This document shows, piece by piece, positions 24,001-34,964 of a stretch of 64,000 nt of DNA. How positions within the stretch are numbered: position 1 is the stretch's first letter; every line of letters begins with the position of its first letter. The stretch lies in NCBI RefSeq assembly GCF_954871325.1, contig NC_088775.1, forward strand, positions 78,531,561 through 78,595,560. The letters run 5' to 3'. This DNA comes from Gordionus sp. m RMFG-2023. Lineage: Eukaryota > Nematomorpha > Gordioida > Chordodea > Parachordodidae. A program made the position numbers and the translations under genes. A model generated the notes under the pieces. It had not been told where the DNA came from. It saw only the letters and a list, made by a program, of their open reading frames with translations, and searched no databases.

Positions 24001-24204
24001 GCTATAATCTGAAGGAATGATGAAAAATTATCTTCAGAATCTCTAACCCTTTAAATATAAACCCATGTTTATAATAATTTTTTTTACTAACTTTGCATTA
24101 TGATAAATGTAATCAGACACTTGATCTTTCAGATTACTTATCAAAGCCTCATTGTCATACACAATTTCGTCTAAAGATTTCTGCTTTGGTTTAAAGGCAA
24201 ACAT
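18036..24204 (-). CDS. FAM92/CIBAR-like BAR-domain protein, partly resolved exons
   Basis: BAR-domain proteins of this family dimerise and bind curved membranes. Exons read on the minus strand: 24204-24092 (starts MFAFKPKQKSLDEIV), 24048-23883, 20415-20284, 18685-18551, 18402-18203 and probably 18054-18036 (ending SVSFI, stop). All join in phase. Family features: YIYHNAKVRDSEDNF aligns with the YxRKTARLRDKADE helix, and EIESLKMKKIQEVIVEFFTT with NFEKQKxxDIKxIFxEFITIE, followed by a CTKNLEILIAAQDI helix. The C-terminal tail is rich in Pro, Asn and Tyr. About 45 residues (the RLExKVxxPL helix in relatives) are not found between exons 2 and 3, where a hAT-like element occupies most of a 3.5-kb intron, so either an exon was missed or the gene is broken. 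The family call is by remembered motif, not search. Confidence 0.65.
19872..20047. repeat. Palindromic MITE copy in the BAR-gene intron
   Basis: cgagaacggcccgattaaga opens the copy, and the inverted right half ends cttctcaataacacta. The inner core 'ttagccaaaataatatta' matches the copies at 28132 and 48691. It lies in the 1.6-kb intron between BAR-gene exons 20284 and 18685. Confidence 0.7.
21889..22310 (+). pseudogene. Fragment of a transposon-associated protein of uncertain family
   Basis: Plus-strand frames read FVITDHSENYAFVVQDH, then QGFHWNNNQDTI, and further on KKEEWHTPGKSSCDSFGNV followed by IKRLAARPR. This pair of motifs (SENYxFVVQDxxQGFHWNN and HGKxxCDGxGGxxKRLAxRA) occurs, as I recall, in a group of invertebrate transposon-derived proteins of unclear superfamily. 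The pieces are in different frames and only about 140 codons long, so it is a relic. It sits between the inverted arms of 21008-23661. Confidence 0.6.
22700..22800. repeat. GC-motif repeat inside the hAT-like arm
   Basis: It starts cagaggcctgcagaggtacc and ends cggtgcaggtttctgta, with gggcccggtccgg and cggcccggcccgg between. It has no counterpart in the opposite arm (21600-21640), so it was inserted after the arms formed. Confidence 0.7.
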
Positions 24205-24302
24205 TGAATTAGATCTAATTCATATAATTTTACATATTTATTTATAATAATGTAGTCAAAAATCATGAGGTAAAAAAAATATGTAATTGACTCAACGAAA
24301 AA

Positions 24303-24385
24303 TATTTGAGAAATATTATTTAGAATAATATTTGAGAAATATTATTTAGAATAATATTTGAGAAATATTATTTAGAATAATATTT
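24303..24385. repeat. 29-bp tandem repeat, about three units
   Basis: The unit aatatttgagaaatattatt plus tagaataat is repeated about three times, and each unit is partly self-complementary. It lies just upstream of the BAR-domain gene start (24204). Confidence 0.9.
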
Positions 24386-24612
24386 TATAATTAGAAATAA
24401 ATATAAATCATTGGCATCGACTGAAGCCCTACAAGGCCCTGTTCGATCCGACCAAATATGGGAACCTTCTATCAGGAGGGCATATTGGGAGCTCGAGCTC
24501 CATATAATGGCTTTTCATATAATATTTATTTCAGAATTTTCCTGCAAAAAAATTTTCAAACTGCAATAACATAATAAATAATACTTATTTACATTAAAGA
24601 GTCGTTGAATAG

Positions 24613-24731
24613 AAATCAGCTGATGACACGCTATTCTGGTTAACCTATGTAATATTTTTTTTTAAAGTTTTCGTAAAATTGTGATGAATTATTAGTCGAG
24701 AAATCAAAATGGCATGTCATCAGCTGATTTG
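24613..24731. repeat. Short foldback element
   Basis: AAATCAGCTGATGACA on the left pairs with TGTCATCAGCTGATTT on the right, about 120 bp in all. It is MITE-like in form. Confidence 0.7.
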
Positions 24732-26454
24732 TATTGATGCACATTTAAATGAATGAATGACGTTTAGTTATTTTTAATCGTTATTAATTGAATATCCTCA
24801 TAATAATATAAAAAAAAATAATCAAATTCTTTCCCCAATTATTTCCTATTTAGGCTATGTCCAAAATCCTTTTATTTCGAAAAGTTATAAATCTTTCAAA
24901 AGTTTTAACATTTTAATGAAATTGTATATTAAATTTTTTTAAAAGAATTATATTTTGGACATGCGAATAGATTTTTTTGAAATTTTGGATACAAGTCTTA
25001 AGAAATTTAAAAAATTATTTAATTTATCTTCTTTCGTTATATCGTTAATTGCAATTATTGGGAAATGTTTTAATTTTTAACAACTGATAATCAAAATCCT
25101 TTCAATTCGATCCTAGATTCAAGTTGTCTAACTGTTATTTTAAAATAGATTTTTGAAGATTGCGAATTATGTGTGAATGAAATTATAATTATATATTTTA
25201 TTTTTAGGTTATATAGAATAATTTAATAATTTTTATATTAAATGCCATTTTTTTTCTATCTTTTAGATAAAATTATATATTGAAAAACCATATATCTCTA
25301 ATAAATTAACAATACCTAACCATTTAGGATTTTTAAATTTTAATAAATACTAAAAATGAAATATATTTTAAATTAAAAAAAACAAAAAACATTACTATCA
25401 TGCTATTTGGATTAGGAATTTATTTCGAAATTAAAATTAAAAAAAAATATATATAATTTTTTTTTCTAACATTCCTTTTATCTGGCTTAAATTTATAATT
25501 ACTTATCAGTAAACCGCCCTGTTTTAAAATTCAATTAAAGTTTATGTTAATTATCCTTAAAATATTATACGTGCACAGTGGGTATTAAATTACATTTTTC
25601 TCCACATTATTTTATTAGAGTCAGAGGGACAAAAGTGGTTTTATCACATGGCTAAAATATATAATTGACTAAATAGTCTTTTTTAGTCAGCGTAAAAAAA
25701 AGCCGAAATGATAAAATCATCTGTTAGTGCCACTGCAAAAATTAAAATTATATCATAAAAATGACTTTTACCTTTAAAACGAATAATAGGAAAATAATAT
25801 TTTATATATAAAATAAAATTGAAACGTTTTATAAGTTGATTATTTTTTATAAAAAATCGATACAATATGATTATTGATTAAATTTACCTGGAAAATTAAT
25901 TTATCATTAGATTGAAAAATATACTAATATTTTATCAAACACTAAAAAAAAATCCTTCAACATTTCTTGTATAACTTTTTATTTGCTTTTATTTCATTCA
26001 ATTATTAATCCTTTTTTTATTATCAATAACCCATTTTTTCACTTTTTGAAAATATTTTAATCAAATTTTGGGTAAGCGGAAAATAATTCCCTGGAAAAAA
26101 AATCCCCAATAATAATTCTTAGAATATAATTCTCCGGAACTGATTTTCTCAAAATTTTATATATATTATTTGAGGATTATTATTCAATGGATATATTTTT
26201 CTCCTATTTTATTAATATCTTAAAAAACGGGGATTTTTTTTTCCGGGGCTCCTAAATTCCAAATTTTGGAATTGAATGGCATAAGCATTATATTTTTATG
26301 AATACGAATATTACCATTAATTATTATTTTTGTAGGCCTACTCAGTAGTTGTCAGATAGTTTTTAAAACAGCCGATTAAGATTTTAGCCATATAAGAATG
26401 ACAATAATGCGAAATAGACATTTAAAAAATTGAATGTGAAAAAAGAAACATTTA

Positions 26455-26870
26455 ACATAGCTATATTATTATGGATTAGAAAATGATTATAAAATTTCTA
26501 AATTAATCATTGAGGATCGTAACAGGTTTTTAGATTTTTTTGATAATGTTAAAAAAATTTTATCTACAGATGATGTTTTAATACCTCGTCATTACATGGG
26601 GAAGACTATTCATCAATGAATCTCAAAGTTTGTGTTAAAATAAAATTTCAACAATATGTGTATAAAAAAAAATCCATTTATCCCTGATCATGAAAGCTTT
26701 TAGAAAGACTTTTCGGGCCAAAAACTCTATAATAAAGAATTTCTAAACTTTCCTAATCTGGAGAAGTGTAAAAACAAAAGCCAGAACCAACCTACCTTAA
26801 AATTTATAAGAAAACTTATTTATAAACTTACAGAAACCCAACAAAAGTGTAACTAATTTAAATTTAATAT
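26455..26870 (+). pseudogene. Broken coding-like stretch of unknown family
   Basis: One plus-strand frame stays protein-like for about 130 codons (LIIEDRNRFLDFFDNV, then LIPRHYMGKTIHQ, then NFPNLEKCKNKSQNQPTLKF), with codon-like base composition against very AT-rich surroundings. It is interrupted, so not functional as it stands. I do not recognise the family. A transposon origin is likely given the neighbourhood. Confidence 0.4.
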
Positions 26871-28131
26871 TGTTTCGATGTATGATTCATTTTAAAGAGT
26901 TTGGGACGGAAACCTCGAGTCAAATCTAAGAACAAGAAACCACTTCAAGAAAATTCTTAGGAATCGGTATCCTTTTTAGTTCAAGTTTTAGCCTCATATT
27001 ATGAATAATAGTACTGTTATTTGAACAATTAAACTTGCAATGTATGATTGATTATATGATCATGCATCGATATGGATAAATTAAATATTACGGGTGCATT
27101 TATCCCGTTAAACATTAATAATATATCTACAAAAGGCAACAATTGATAGATAAAATTAATTGATCCCACTGAGATAGTTTAGAAATACGAAAAATACGAT
27201 GTTGGAAAATTTTTGTCAACCAGTATTAAGGTAAAGCTGATTTTGAGATCTCAATAGTGTTAATTAATATAAACTTTATCCAGCTCTAAAATGTAGCTAA
27301 TTTTTTAAACATAAAAAATTCGTCTCAACCATTAATTTGAAGGCCAACTTAGAAGTTTATCTTCAATTTTTTGGGCTAAAAACGTATCCGTATTGGTGTT
27401 GATCAAGGTTAAGTGATTTAACAACACATCCGAACAGAAACGAATATAGGTTCGGTTCATGTTATAAATAATAAAAATATTGGTAGGTTTGAATCTTAAA
27501 CCCTGTTTCAGTTTACAAGCCTTTTAGAATTATTTGTGGATAAACACATATAATTTAAATTTTATCTTTTAAAACTTATACAGAAAGTAATCAACGTATG
27601 CTTTATCATTATTACACATACAGGCCTAATTTATATAGACTTAAAATATTTTGACCAGAATAAAAATTTAAAAGCTCAAAAAATTCCTTAATCGTAATTA
27701 AATTAAATATTTAGGCGTTGCTATGGCTCGTTTTATTTCTCAACAGTAGTCTGTTTAGCCGTCTATATAACTTCCTCTAAATAGCCTATAAATAAAAAGA
27801 CTATTTAGATTTGCGCAAAAGATCACGCGTCTTTGATTTATTTATACCGAAAATATATAAATATAACAAATAATATTTAATGTAAAAACTTAAAACAAAT
27901 CAAAATAGGGTGCCCTAATTCAAAATCTGTTTATCCTAAGTTTCAAAAATAAGACGAACCAGGACATTTTTATCTGAGCATAAAGAAAAAATTCTGGGCA
28001 TCTAATATTTTTTTCTGAGCGGTAAGTATTTATTCTAAGCGTTTTAGGTTTTTTGAGCATTTAAGTTTTAATTCTGAGCAATTAAATAAGAGAAATTTAT
28101 TAAAATTTTATCTAATTATTTTTCATCCATG

Positions 28132-28353
28132 TAAGTGTTGCTAAACTGTGATTTAGGTAGATTATTTAAAAACGGTCCAATTAAGATTTTAGTCAAAGTA
28201 ATATTATGTAAGCCGAGATTGGGCAAATAGGGGTCCAAACCTTTTTACCACCTATTAGCAAAATCTCTGGACTTAAATAATATTATTTTGGCTAAAATCT
28301 TAATTGGACTGTTTTTAAAAATCGACCCGATTGGGGCCCGTTTAACAACACCT
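28132..28353. repeat. Palindromic MITE, most complete copy
   Basis: The left part (agtgttgctaaact, then ttaaaaacggtccaattaag) is mirrored by the right (cttaattggactgtttttaa, then cgtttaacaacac). The centre has the family words taatattatgtaagcc and 'agcaaaatctctggactta'. The whole can fold into one hairpin. It ends about 220 bp before the QCR7 stop codon side. Confidence 0.85.
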
Positions 28354-28570
28354 ACATATATATAATAGAAAGGTGATGGTAAAAATATAGTATTCCTAGT
28401 CCACAATGAACGGAATGAGTTCTTGGCGATACAATATTACGTTTTTATTATTTTTTATTAATAAATAAATATTATAATATTATCTCACATTTAGTCATTA
28501 TAAAAGCAAATTACAATTAGTACAATTAAACGGCAAAAAAAATTTGCAAATATATTTGTCTTCATGTTGG

Positions 28571-29057
28571 TTAACGACTATTCCAGTCGTCCTTTTCTTT
28601 AATTTCATCTTGAACCTCTTTAATGTACGATTTTAAGTAAGGTTTATCCTATTTAAAAAAAATTTTTTTAATTGTTATCAGATAGATATTATTACGTCCT
28701 CGTACTTGACCCATTGTTCTTTAGGTAATGTAGCCTTTTGCATACTCAAGTATATAGCTCTCATCTGACGGTGTTGGCGTTGATGAAATAGATCATCGGG
28801 GAGTCGTCTTACTGCTTCCAATACTATTGGATTAAAATCATGATAAAGGTCATCGTATAACAAGCCTAAAATAAAAAGGGATAATGCAAATTTTCTTCAA
28901 AATATACCGTATTTGTTGTAGCCATTATATTCGAATTTAAATTTGTTGAACGAACTTCTGAACACTAATAACAATTTTTTTAAAAATAAATAAATATAGT
29001 ATCAGCCAAATGAATTTATTATTTACCTCCACTACCGGATTTCAGAGCATGAGACAT
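28571..29057 (-). CDS. QCR7: Cytochrome bc1 complex subunit 7 (QCR7/UQCRB)
   Basis: A nuclear-encoded matrix-side subunit of ubiquinol-cytochrome c reductase (complex III), needed for assembly around cytochrome b. Exons: 29057-29027, 28964-28908, 28865-28696, 28648-28571 (336 nt, 111 aa); introns are 47-62 bp, or 42 bp for the second, all GT-AG and in phase. The start MSHALKSGSG is followed by YNKYGLLYDDLYHDFNP, which matches YKKLGLKFDDLIAEENP of the yeast protein. Then come VLEAVRRLPDDLFHQRQHR and LPKEQWVKYED, and the C-terminus is DKPYLKSYIKEVQ...DDWNSR. The length is slightly under yeast's 127. No cleavable presequence is seen, as usual for this subunit. The frame is intact and the gene is transposon-free. 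Confidence 0.96.
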
Positions 29058-29059
29058 AA

Positions 29060-30930
29060 CTTTTAATCAACGAGTCTATATAAAATAGATATTTTTATAT
29101 TAATGATATCAATGCTAATATTGGATCTTTATATCATTTTGGTAAGTGAGCTATTGAATCATTATTTAAAATATATTAATCCTAACCTGGATAGTTTCTT
29201 TTTTGGCCCTAAGCATGTCCAAGTGGTTGGTTACAAAAAAATATTGGTAATACCAGGTAATGGAACAAAAAAATTCGAGTAAATAATAATGGCTCAATAA
29301 CTACTAACTTGCCATTTTAATAAAAAATATTATGCCATTGTCGATTCCTCTGTCTTACCTTCCAACTATTTATTCATACCATTAATTGCTATAACGCTAA
29401 TTTCTTTTGGCATGCACACCCTAGTATTCTTTAAGGATCTAGGGCGTCGCGTTACATCAAAGACCGAAGATAGAACAAACGAAGACTTTTACCTTAGACA
29501 AAGAAGAGCGTTTAATATAATTCGACCTAACTAAAGCGCGGCTGAATTCTTATTAGTTTATCAAATAAACGTCTTTGTTTAGGTTTCTTTTAAAAAAATA
29601 TCAGATGACTTTGAAGAAAGCAGAAATAAATCACTCACACCTCAATGCTTAGCGGATGTTTTTTGACAAGCCGCCCCTGGAGATTGAGCTTAATCAGCCG
29701 ATTTTTAGCCATTAATCAACCATACTCTATCCCCAGAATATTTCATCCATCCTCTCTTGAACTGATAAAATGAGGTCTTGGCAAGCCTCATCTGAAATTT
29801 CTTTCAGATTTCTGTGATTTGGCTTTAAAACCCCTTTTAATAGTCGTTTTTGCTTTTCCAACTCTCTTTTTTAAATTTTATCTTGTACATGTTTTTTCTT
29901 ATTTTTTAACAAATTTAAATGTTTAATTTTATATAGCTGAATATTATATTAGGTAAATAAAAAGCAGAACATAAGATATAAGACTAAATTTACAATTTAA
30001 TAAATGGGAAAATTAATCAAACTAAGTGCATACATTTCTTCATTTAAAAAAAAAATTATTATAAATGATAAAGGGCGGAGAAGAGATATAAGTCGGACCA
30101 GCTACTCAGGAAAAGAACCCATGAAATTCGATTTTATAATCTGAATTCCAATGCTCTGACGTAAGAATTCCTTCTTTTGGATATCCTTATTTAATCCATG
30201 TGTTCTGCAAGCTTTTTCAATAGACTAAGTGCCTGGTTCCCAAAGGATGTTTGTTAAGATTGTTGTGATAAATAGAATCAATTGATATTCACCTGGTAAA
30301 TCAGTATGTTTATTTGTTTTAAAATTATCTGTGTATTTTAGAATGTTTTTGTTGATATTGGAGGGTGAAAGGAAGTTAACGCAGGAAAGGTCTCATGCTA
30401 GAAATCAGCCCTTCTCCCAAGGAATCTGAGTAATTCTATCATACCGCTCTAAGCGAAGAAGTGGGGGTTCTAAAGTTGCAGAAAACCCTGCGGCCTGTAA
30501 AGCGTTTAATGGAAGCATTGCATCTTATATGTTTGATTGAACATCCACTACTATCGATGCATTGAGGCAAAGATGGCCAAATTTGCTTACTAATTTTTGT
30601 GGAATAGTGGCTAAGTATTCATAGCTAGATTATTGGTTGAGAGGCTAGGAGGGCATGTTCCTGGAACTGAGGCTTTCCATATGATATAAGTTTCGTCAAG
30701 CAGTATATCTAGCAAGGATGAACAATTATTATTTTATAGCTGGTATATCTGGACGAGATGAAGCTATTGATATAAATTATAGATGATCGTAACCCTATAT
30801 CTCCTTTATTGGCATAGAGTATAAGTTTATTGAAGGGTAGGTATTGAGTTGAAGCCACCATGAATTGAAGTTCTTAATATGGATAATTCTCAGGATGGAC
30901 AGAAGTTGAACTTTGTTATACACGTTTATT
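29060..30930. other. Unresolved region with worn coding-like traces
   Basis: It is higher in GC than the surroundings. At 29740-29890 the minus strand reads KQKRLLKGVLKPNHRNLKEI and SDEACQDLILSVQERM, protein-like but short. 30340-30930 has long runs of mixed codons on both strands without a stable frame. I cannot name a family; old transposon coding sequence is the simplest explanation. Confidence 0.3.
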
Positions 30931-30946
30931 TGTAGATCATAGATAG

Positions 30947-32405
30947 CAGAGTTGTTAAAGTATCTAGATCCTGTATCTAGATATAAAAATGTAGTATCTG
31001 TATCTAGATAGATTTTTGATTAAAATATCTGTATCTGTATCTAGATATTATTTTAGACGTATCTGTATCTGTTTTTAGATACTTTTCAAGATACATTTTG
31101 TTACTTTTATTTAACGATTTTTATATTATAAACAAAAATACTTGAATGCAAAATTTATTTTATTTCATATGAGCATATAATTTAATATATATATTAAAAA
31201 ATATTAAGACTACTATAATAAAAAATTATATATATAAAATATTAAAATATATAAAAAAATAGATATATAAATATTCATTAAATATTATGTCAGAGTTTAT
31301 CAATATACCAGACAAATTTTGATATTACAATGCAACTCAAGAAATCTGCCATTTTTAATTTTCAATGGAATTAGTTAATTTTATTTTATTATACAATTTT
31401 AAAAATTTATTTTAGATTAATATTAAAAGTGATGAAGAGGAAGAGAAAGGAGTAATAATCAATGAAGCATCAACAAGTTCAGACATTGTTTTCATGGCCA
31501 ATTTATAGAGAATATTTTAAAATAAAATCTCAAAATAAAAAAAACAAATCTCTGATAGTAAAATGTTTGCCATATCTACAAAAAAATACGAAAATTTCAG
31601 TTAGCATTACCTCATCTTGCAACATTGTAAAATATTTAAGGGCATAGAGACTTAATGTTTACAATTGTAATTTTCAATTTTCAGAGAAAAAATCAAACAC
31701 TGTTAATGTAAAAAACAATTAATACAAAGATTAGTTGATAAATTATCAAGGTCTTCAACTGATTGCAGACAAATAACCTGAGAAAAAAAACAATTAATTT
31801 ATATCCTATTTTTTTCAGTACCCCATAGCAGCAGATATGATTGTTAATAATGATTTAAATTTTGATACTCAACAAATTTTAAATATTTTTTTCGAAAATG
31901 AATGCCCAGATTTTAGTATTTTTAAAGAATATCCTGCTATAAAATTGTTATTTATAAAATATAACATCACAATCCCTTCAAGTGCCCCTGTAGAAAGGCT
32001 TTTTAGTGTAGCTAAAAATGTCTTTACGGATTAACGAGGATGCTTTAATGACCAAAATTTTAAAGATATTAAATTATAATCTAATAATAATTTATAATCA
32101 TTTATTCATTTCATATATTATATTATATTAAAATCTAAAAATCATTATTTTAATTTTGATAAATGTGATATCTAGCCAATAAAGTTTTTAGCTCATTTCA
32201 TACATTTTCGCAATAGAATTCTAATTTAGGTTCATGCAAAGCTTATATAAGAGTATAAATTGTATCTGTATCTAGATACATATTAAAAATTGTATCTGTA
32301 TCAAGATAACTTTTTAGATGATGTATCTGTGCCTGGATCTAGATAACTTTTTAGAACTATGTATCTGTATCTAGATCCATTAAAAAGTATCTTTTAACAA
32401 CTCTG
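30947..32405 (+). mobile_element. hAT element with perfect TSD and TATCTAGATA arrays
   Basis: The ends are CAGAGTTGTTAAAG and CTTTTAACAACTCTG, flanked by the identical 8-bp atagatag at 30939-30946 and 32406-32413. Length is 1459 bp. Both subterminal regions (30960-31095 and 32250-32395) are filled with copies of gtatctagata and gtatctgtat words, a dense array around the palindrome TATCTAGATA. A transposase relic lies inside (31837-32034). The clean ends and target duplication suggest a fairly young deletion derivative. Confidence 0.95.
31837..32090 (+). pseudogene. hAT transposase C-terminal relic
   Basis: The frame reads [20 protein letters not shown] then [14 protein letters not shown] and stops. 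It resumes with [27 protein letters not shown] followed by KRxRLxDxxFExLLLL is the signature of the hAT dimerisation domain. Only this end of the enzyme is left; the upstream interior (31440-31830) keeps short unassigned ORFs. The stop after FTD replaces the usual Pro-Lys-Arg. Confidence 0.8.
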
Positions 32406-32799
32406 ATAGATAGGTATTTCAATTTTAATATTTTATTTTGATCATGGCAAATTTGATCTAACATTTTATTTTCTTCAATTGAGGTGGTTAATATGAATGC
32501 AGAATTATTTGATTCAAACATAAAAATCGAATACAAATAATGCAAAATATTTGATTTGACTCATATTTTTGTAGGTATAATAATATTATATTTTTTAGTA
32601 TCGGTGGTGCATCATATCAGTATTGGCTAAAAAAAAGTGGCATTGGCATATCTCTGATTTCTTTGAATTTAGACATATACTATGTTTAGACTAAAGTTTT
32701 ATCTAAAGCGTATACAATGTGGATGTCGTTTTAATATGGGTGATAAATTTAACTCCCCCCGCACAAAAAATCTACCTATATTGGATCATTTCTGTAGTA

Positions 32800-32880
32800 C
32801 TATCAAAAAATATTGGATCAGATCAGTAAATTCAAAAAATATTGGATCAGATCAGTAAATTCAAAAAAAATGTAATAAAA
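32800..32880. repeat. Short duplicated word related to a hAT end
   Basis: 'aaaaaatattggatcagatc' followed by agtaaattc occurs twice in tandem. Similar ggatc/cagatc words lie just inside the right end of the hAT at 41560-41620, so this may be a fragment of that family. Confidence 0.4.
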
Positions 32881-33618
32881 AATTTATGGAAAACTACAGC
32901 CATAATTAAAACAAATTAACAGATCTTTCACCAGTTTAAGGGTAAAAGACCTTTTATGGTCACTTTAAAAACAATCAACTAGAGAATTTTTAAATTATTT
33001 AGATAGTTTGGGTAATAAACAAAAATGATAAAAAATTTTAGAATCAAAATAAAAAAGCAACTCACATTTTCTTGTAATTGTAGTAACATTTTTGTATTTT
33101 AACACCAAAAATTGATAAATATATTTTTTAAAAAATATAAATCCATATTTAAATAAAAATTTTGTTCATAGCAAAATATTTTAAGGTAACATGAATTATT
33201 TCAAGTGATTCATAAAAATATATGTTATTTTATTAAACTTTATTAATAAACTATGCAAAAAAAATTGCAAAACATTTACAAATTTTTAATGTTCCTCATT
33301 TTAAATAGACAAAGTAACTTATTACTATTTATTTCACAATTATATTCATAATGAATTTAATAAAAAATTATTTATATCCATTACTGGTTAACAGTACATA
33401 TCTACACCACTTCATATCATTTTTAAATATAGTTTTAATTTTAATATAATAAAAAAACGTTTTTATATAGTTTCTATGTATTTCAATGCTAGAAAGAAAT
33501 TTTATGCCTCTATAAGAATCCTTTAAACATGGCTAATTTTTGAGGACTAAAATGCTATCTTCTAAAGGATCTAACAAACATAATATGCAATTTTAATCAA
33601 TATATATAAATTTTCTAT

Positions 33619-34256
33619 ATATATGTTAGCTTCAATATGTTTTTTTCGGCAATGTGTTATTTTTACAACCTTAAATCATTTTTTGAGCGCGTTTTTTAAA
33701 TTGGAAAATCTGATTTTACCGGATTCTATTAGAATACCTATCTTGTGAATTGTGGACAATTTTGCCGTTAACCTTTGACATTGATAATTTATATAAAAAA
33801 TATATGGAAAATTTAATATAACTTATATAGTTTAAATTCATGGAAAAATTGTCTAAAATTCATATGATAGGTATACCAAACATGATAGCATTAGAGGTCT
33901 GAATGTATGGTCGGGTTTTTTTAAATATTTACAGCATTGGGCGGATGGCGGGCGGTTGAAAAATTTTAAGGTAATGGGCGGGCGTGGGATGGTTTTGATT
34001 TTTCAGGCGAAATTAGCAGAACAGACTTCAATTTAAAATTCTTTTAAAAAATTATAAGTGAGTGGGTGGGCGGGTTATATAAATTTCAAAACAACGAGTG
34101 GGCGGGCTTTTCGGCTAAAAACCCGCCCATTGCAGACCTCTAGACAGCATACATTTCCGGAAAAATCAGATTTTAAATTTTTAAAAACGAGCTCAAAAAA
34201 TGATTTAAAGTTGAAAAAATAACACATTCGGAAAAACACATTGACGCTAACATATA
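33619..34256. repeat. Foldback element interrupted by a GC-motif MITE
   Basis: The left arm (tatatgttagcttcaatatg, then gtgttatttttacaacctta) and right arm (taacacattcggaaa, then attgacgctaacatata) are about 110 bp and inverted. A second inner inverted pair (gaatacctatcttgtgaatt / 'aattcatatgataggtat') continues the palindrome. The right side is split by the insertion at 33892-34142. It is non-coding. Confidence 0.8.
33892..34142. mobile_element. GC-motif MITE with 8-bp target duplication
   Basis: It begins TAGAGGTCTGAATG and ends CATTGCAGACCTCTA, good inverted repeats. The flanks gatagcat (33884-33891) and gacagcat (34143-34150) are 7/8 identical, which fits a hAT-type target duplication. 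The interior alternates 'gggcgggcg' type words with AT runs. This copy defines the ends of the dispersed family seen at 1, 11275, 13970, 16375, 17715 and 22700. Confidence 0.8.
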
Positions 34257-34380
34257 CATTAATATTTATTAATTATTTTCGCATATTAAAATAGTTAAAT
34301 TTATATAGACGCTCAAATATAGTTGAGTGGTGCATATATGCACCATTAACCGTCTAGTAGTATAACTAAATTTTGTTGTT

Positions 34381-34875
34381 TAGGGCTGTGTCGATTCTCA
34401 TATTTTTCACTAATCTGATATTTATATTGAATTTTACCGCCCCAAACCAAATTTAATTTAATAATCATATTTTATAAACAAAACATCGAATTATGCATTT
34501 AATTTTAATATTTTTATTCCTACATTTAAGATTATAATTTTTAAAAAAATGATATTATAATAGATAAAAAATATATATATTTAATAATGTATCCATTTAA
34601 TTTTAAAATATATATATATTGGTATGAATTATAAAATTGTAACATTTATATAAAATTTTAAAATATTAGATTTTTTTAAATAAATATGAGAGCCACTTGA
34701 TTTTCTGGCAATAAGCTTCTACAATGTGGACTATCTATATCACCCTGCTATACTGAAGACAGACTCAGCTGGGACACTTGTTAAAGGAGGTGCTAAAAAT
34801 TTACATGAAAGTTTTGACAAAGTTGGATACTTTTCAACATTAATTATCCAATAATCAAGTGGATCCACAGGAGTA
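34381..34875 (-). repeat. Inverted copy of the hAT 3' coding end (left arm)
   Basis: Read on the minus strand it gives DPLDYWI, then LSKLSCKFLAPPLTSVPAES, the same stretch found in plus orientation at 41165-41290. Divergence is visible: it keeps a short KYP-containing segment that the right copy lacks. So the hAT has its own tail at both ends, facing inwards. Confidence 0.8.
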
Positions 34876-34964
34876 TCTATAATTAACATGTTTGCTCAGG
34901 TGAAAAAAAGTACTTTAAACATTCTTGTATTTCACAAAATAGTCTAAAAGAAGTCCAAATTTGA

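Noticed and set aside
24440-24520. GC-richer stretch with 'gttcgatccgacc' resembling a tRNA T-arm
   Set aside because: No acceptor stem or anticodon arm of tRNA form can be built around it; the nearby gagctcgagctc palindrome is unrelated.
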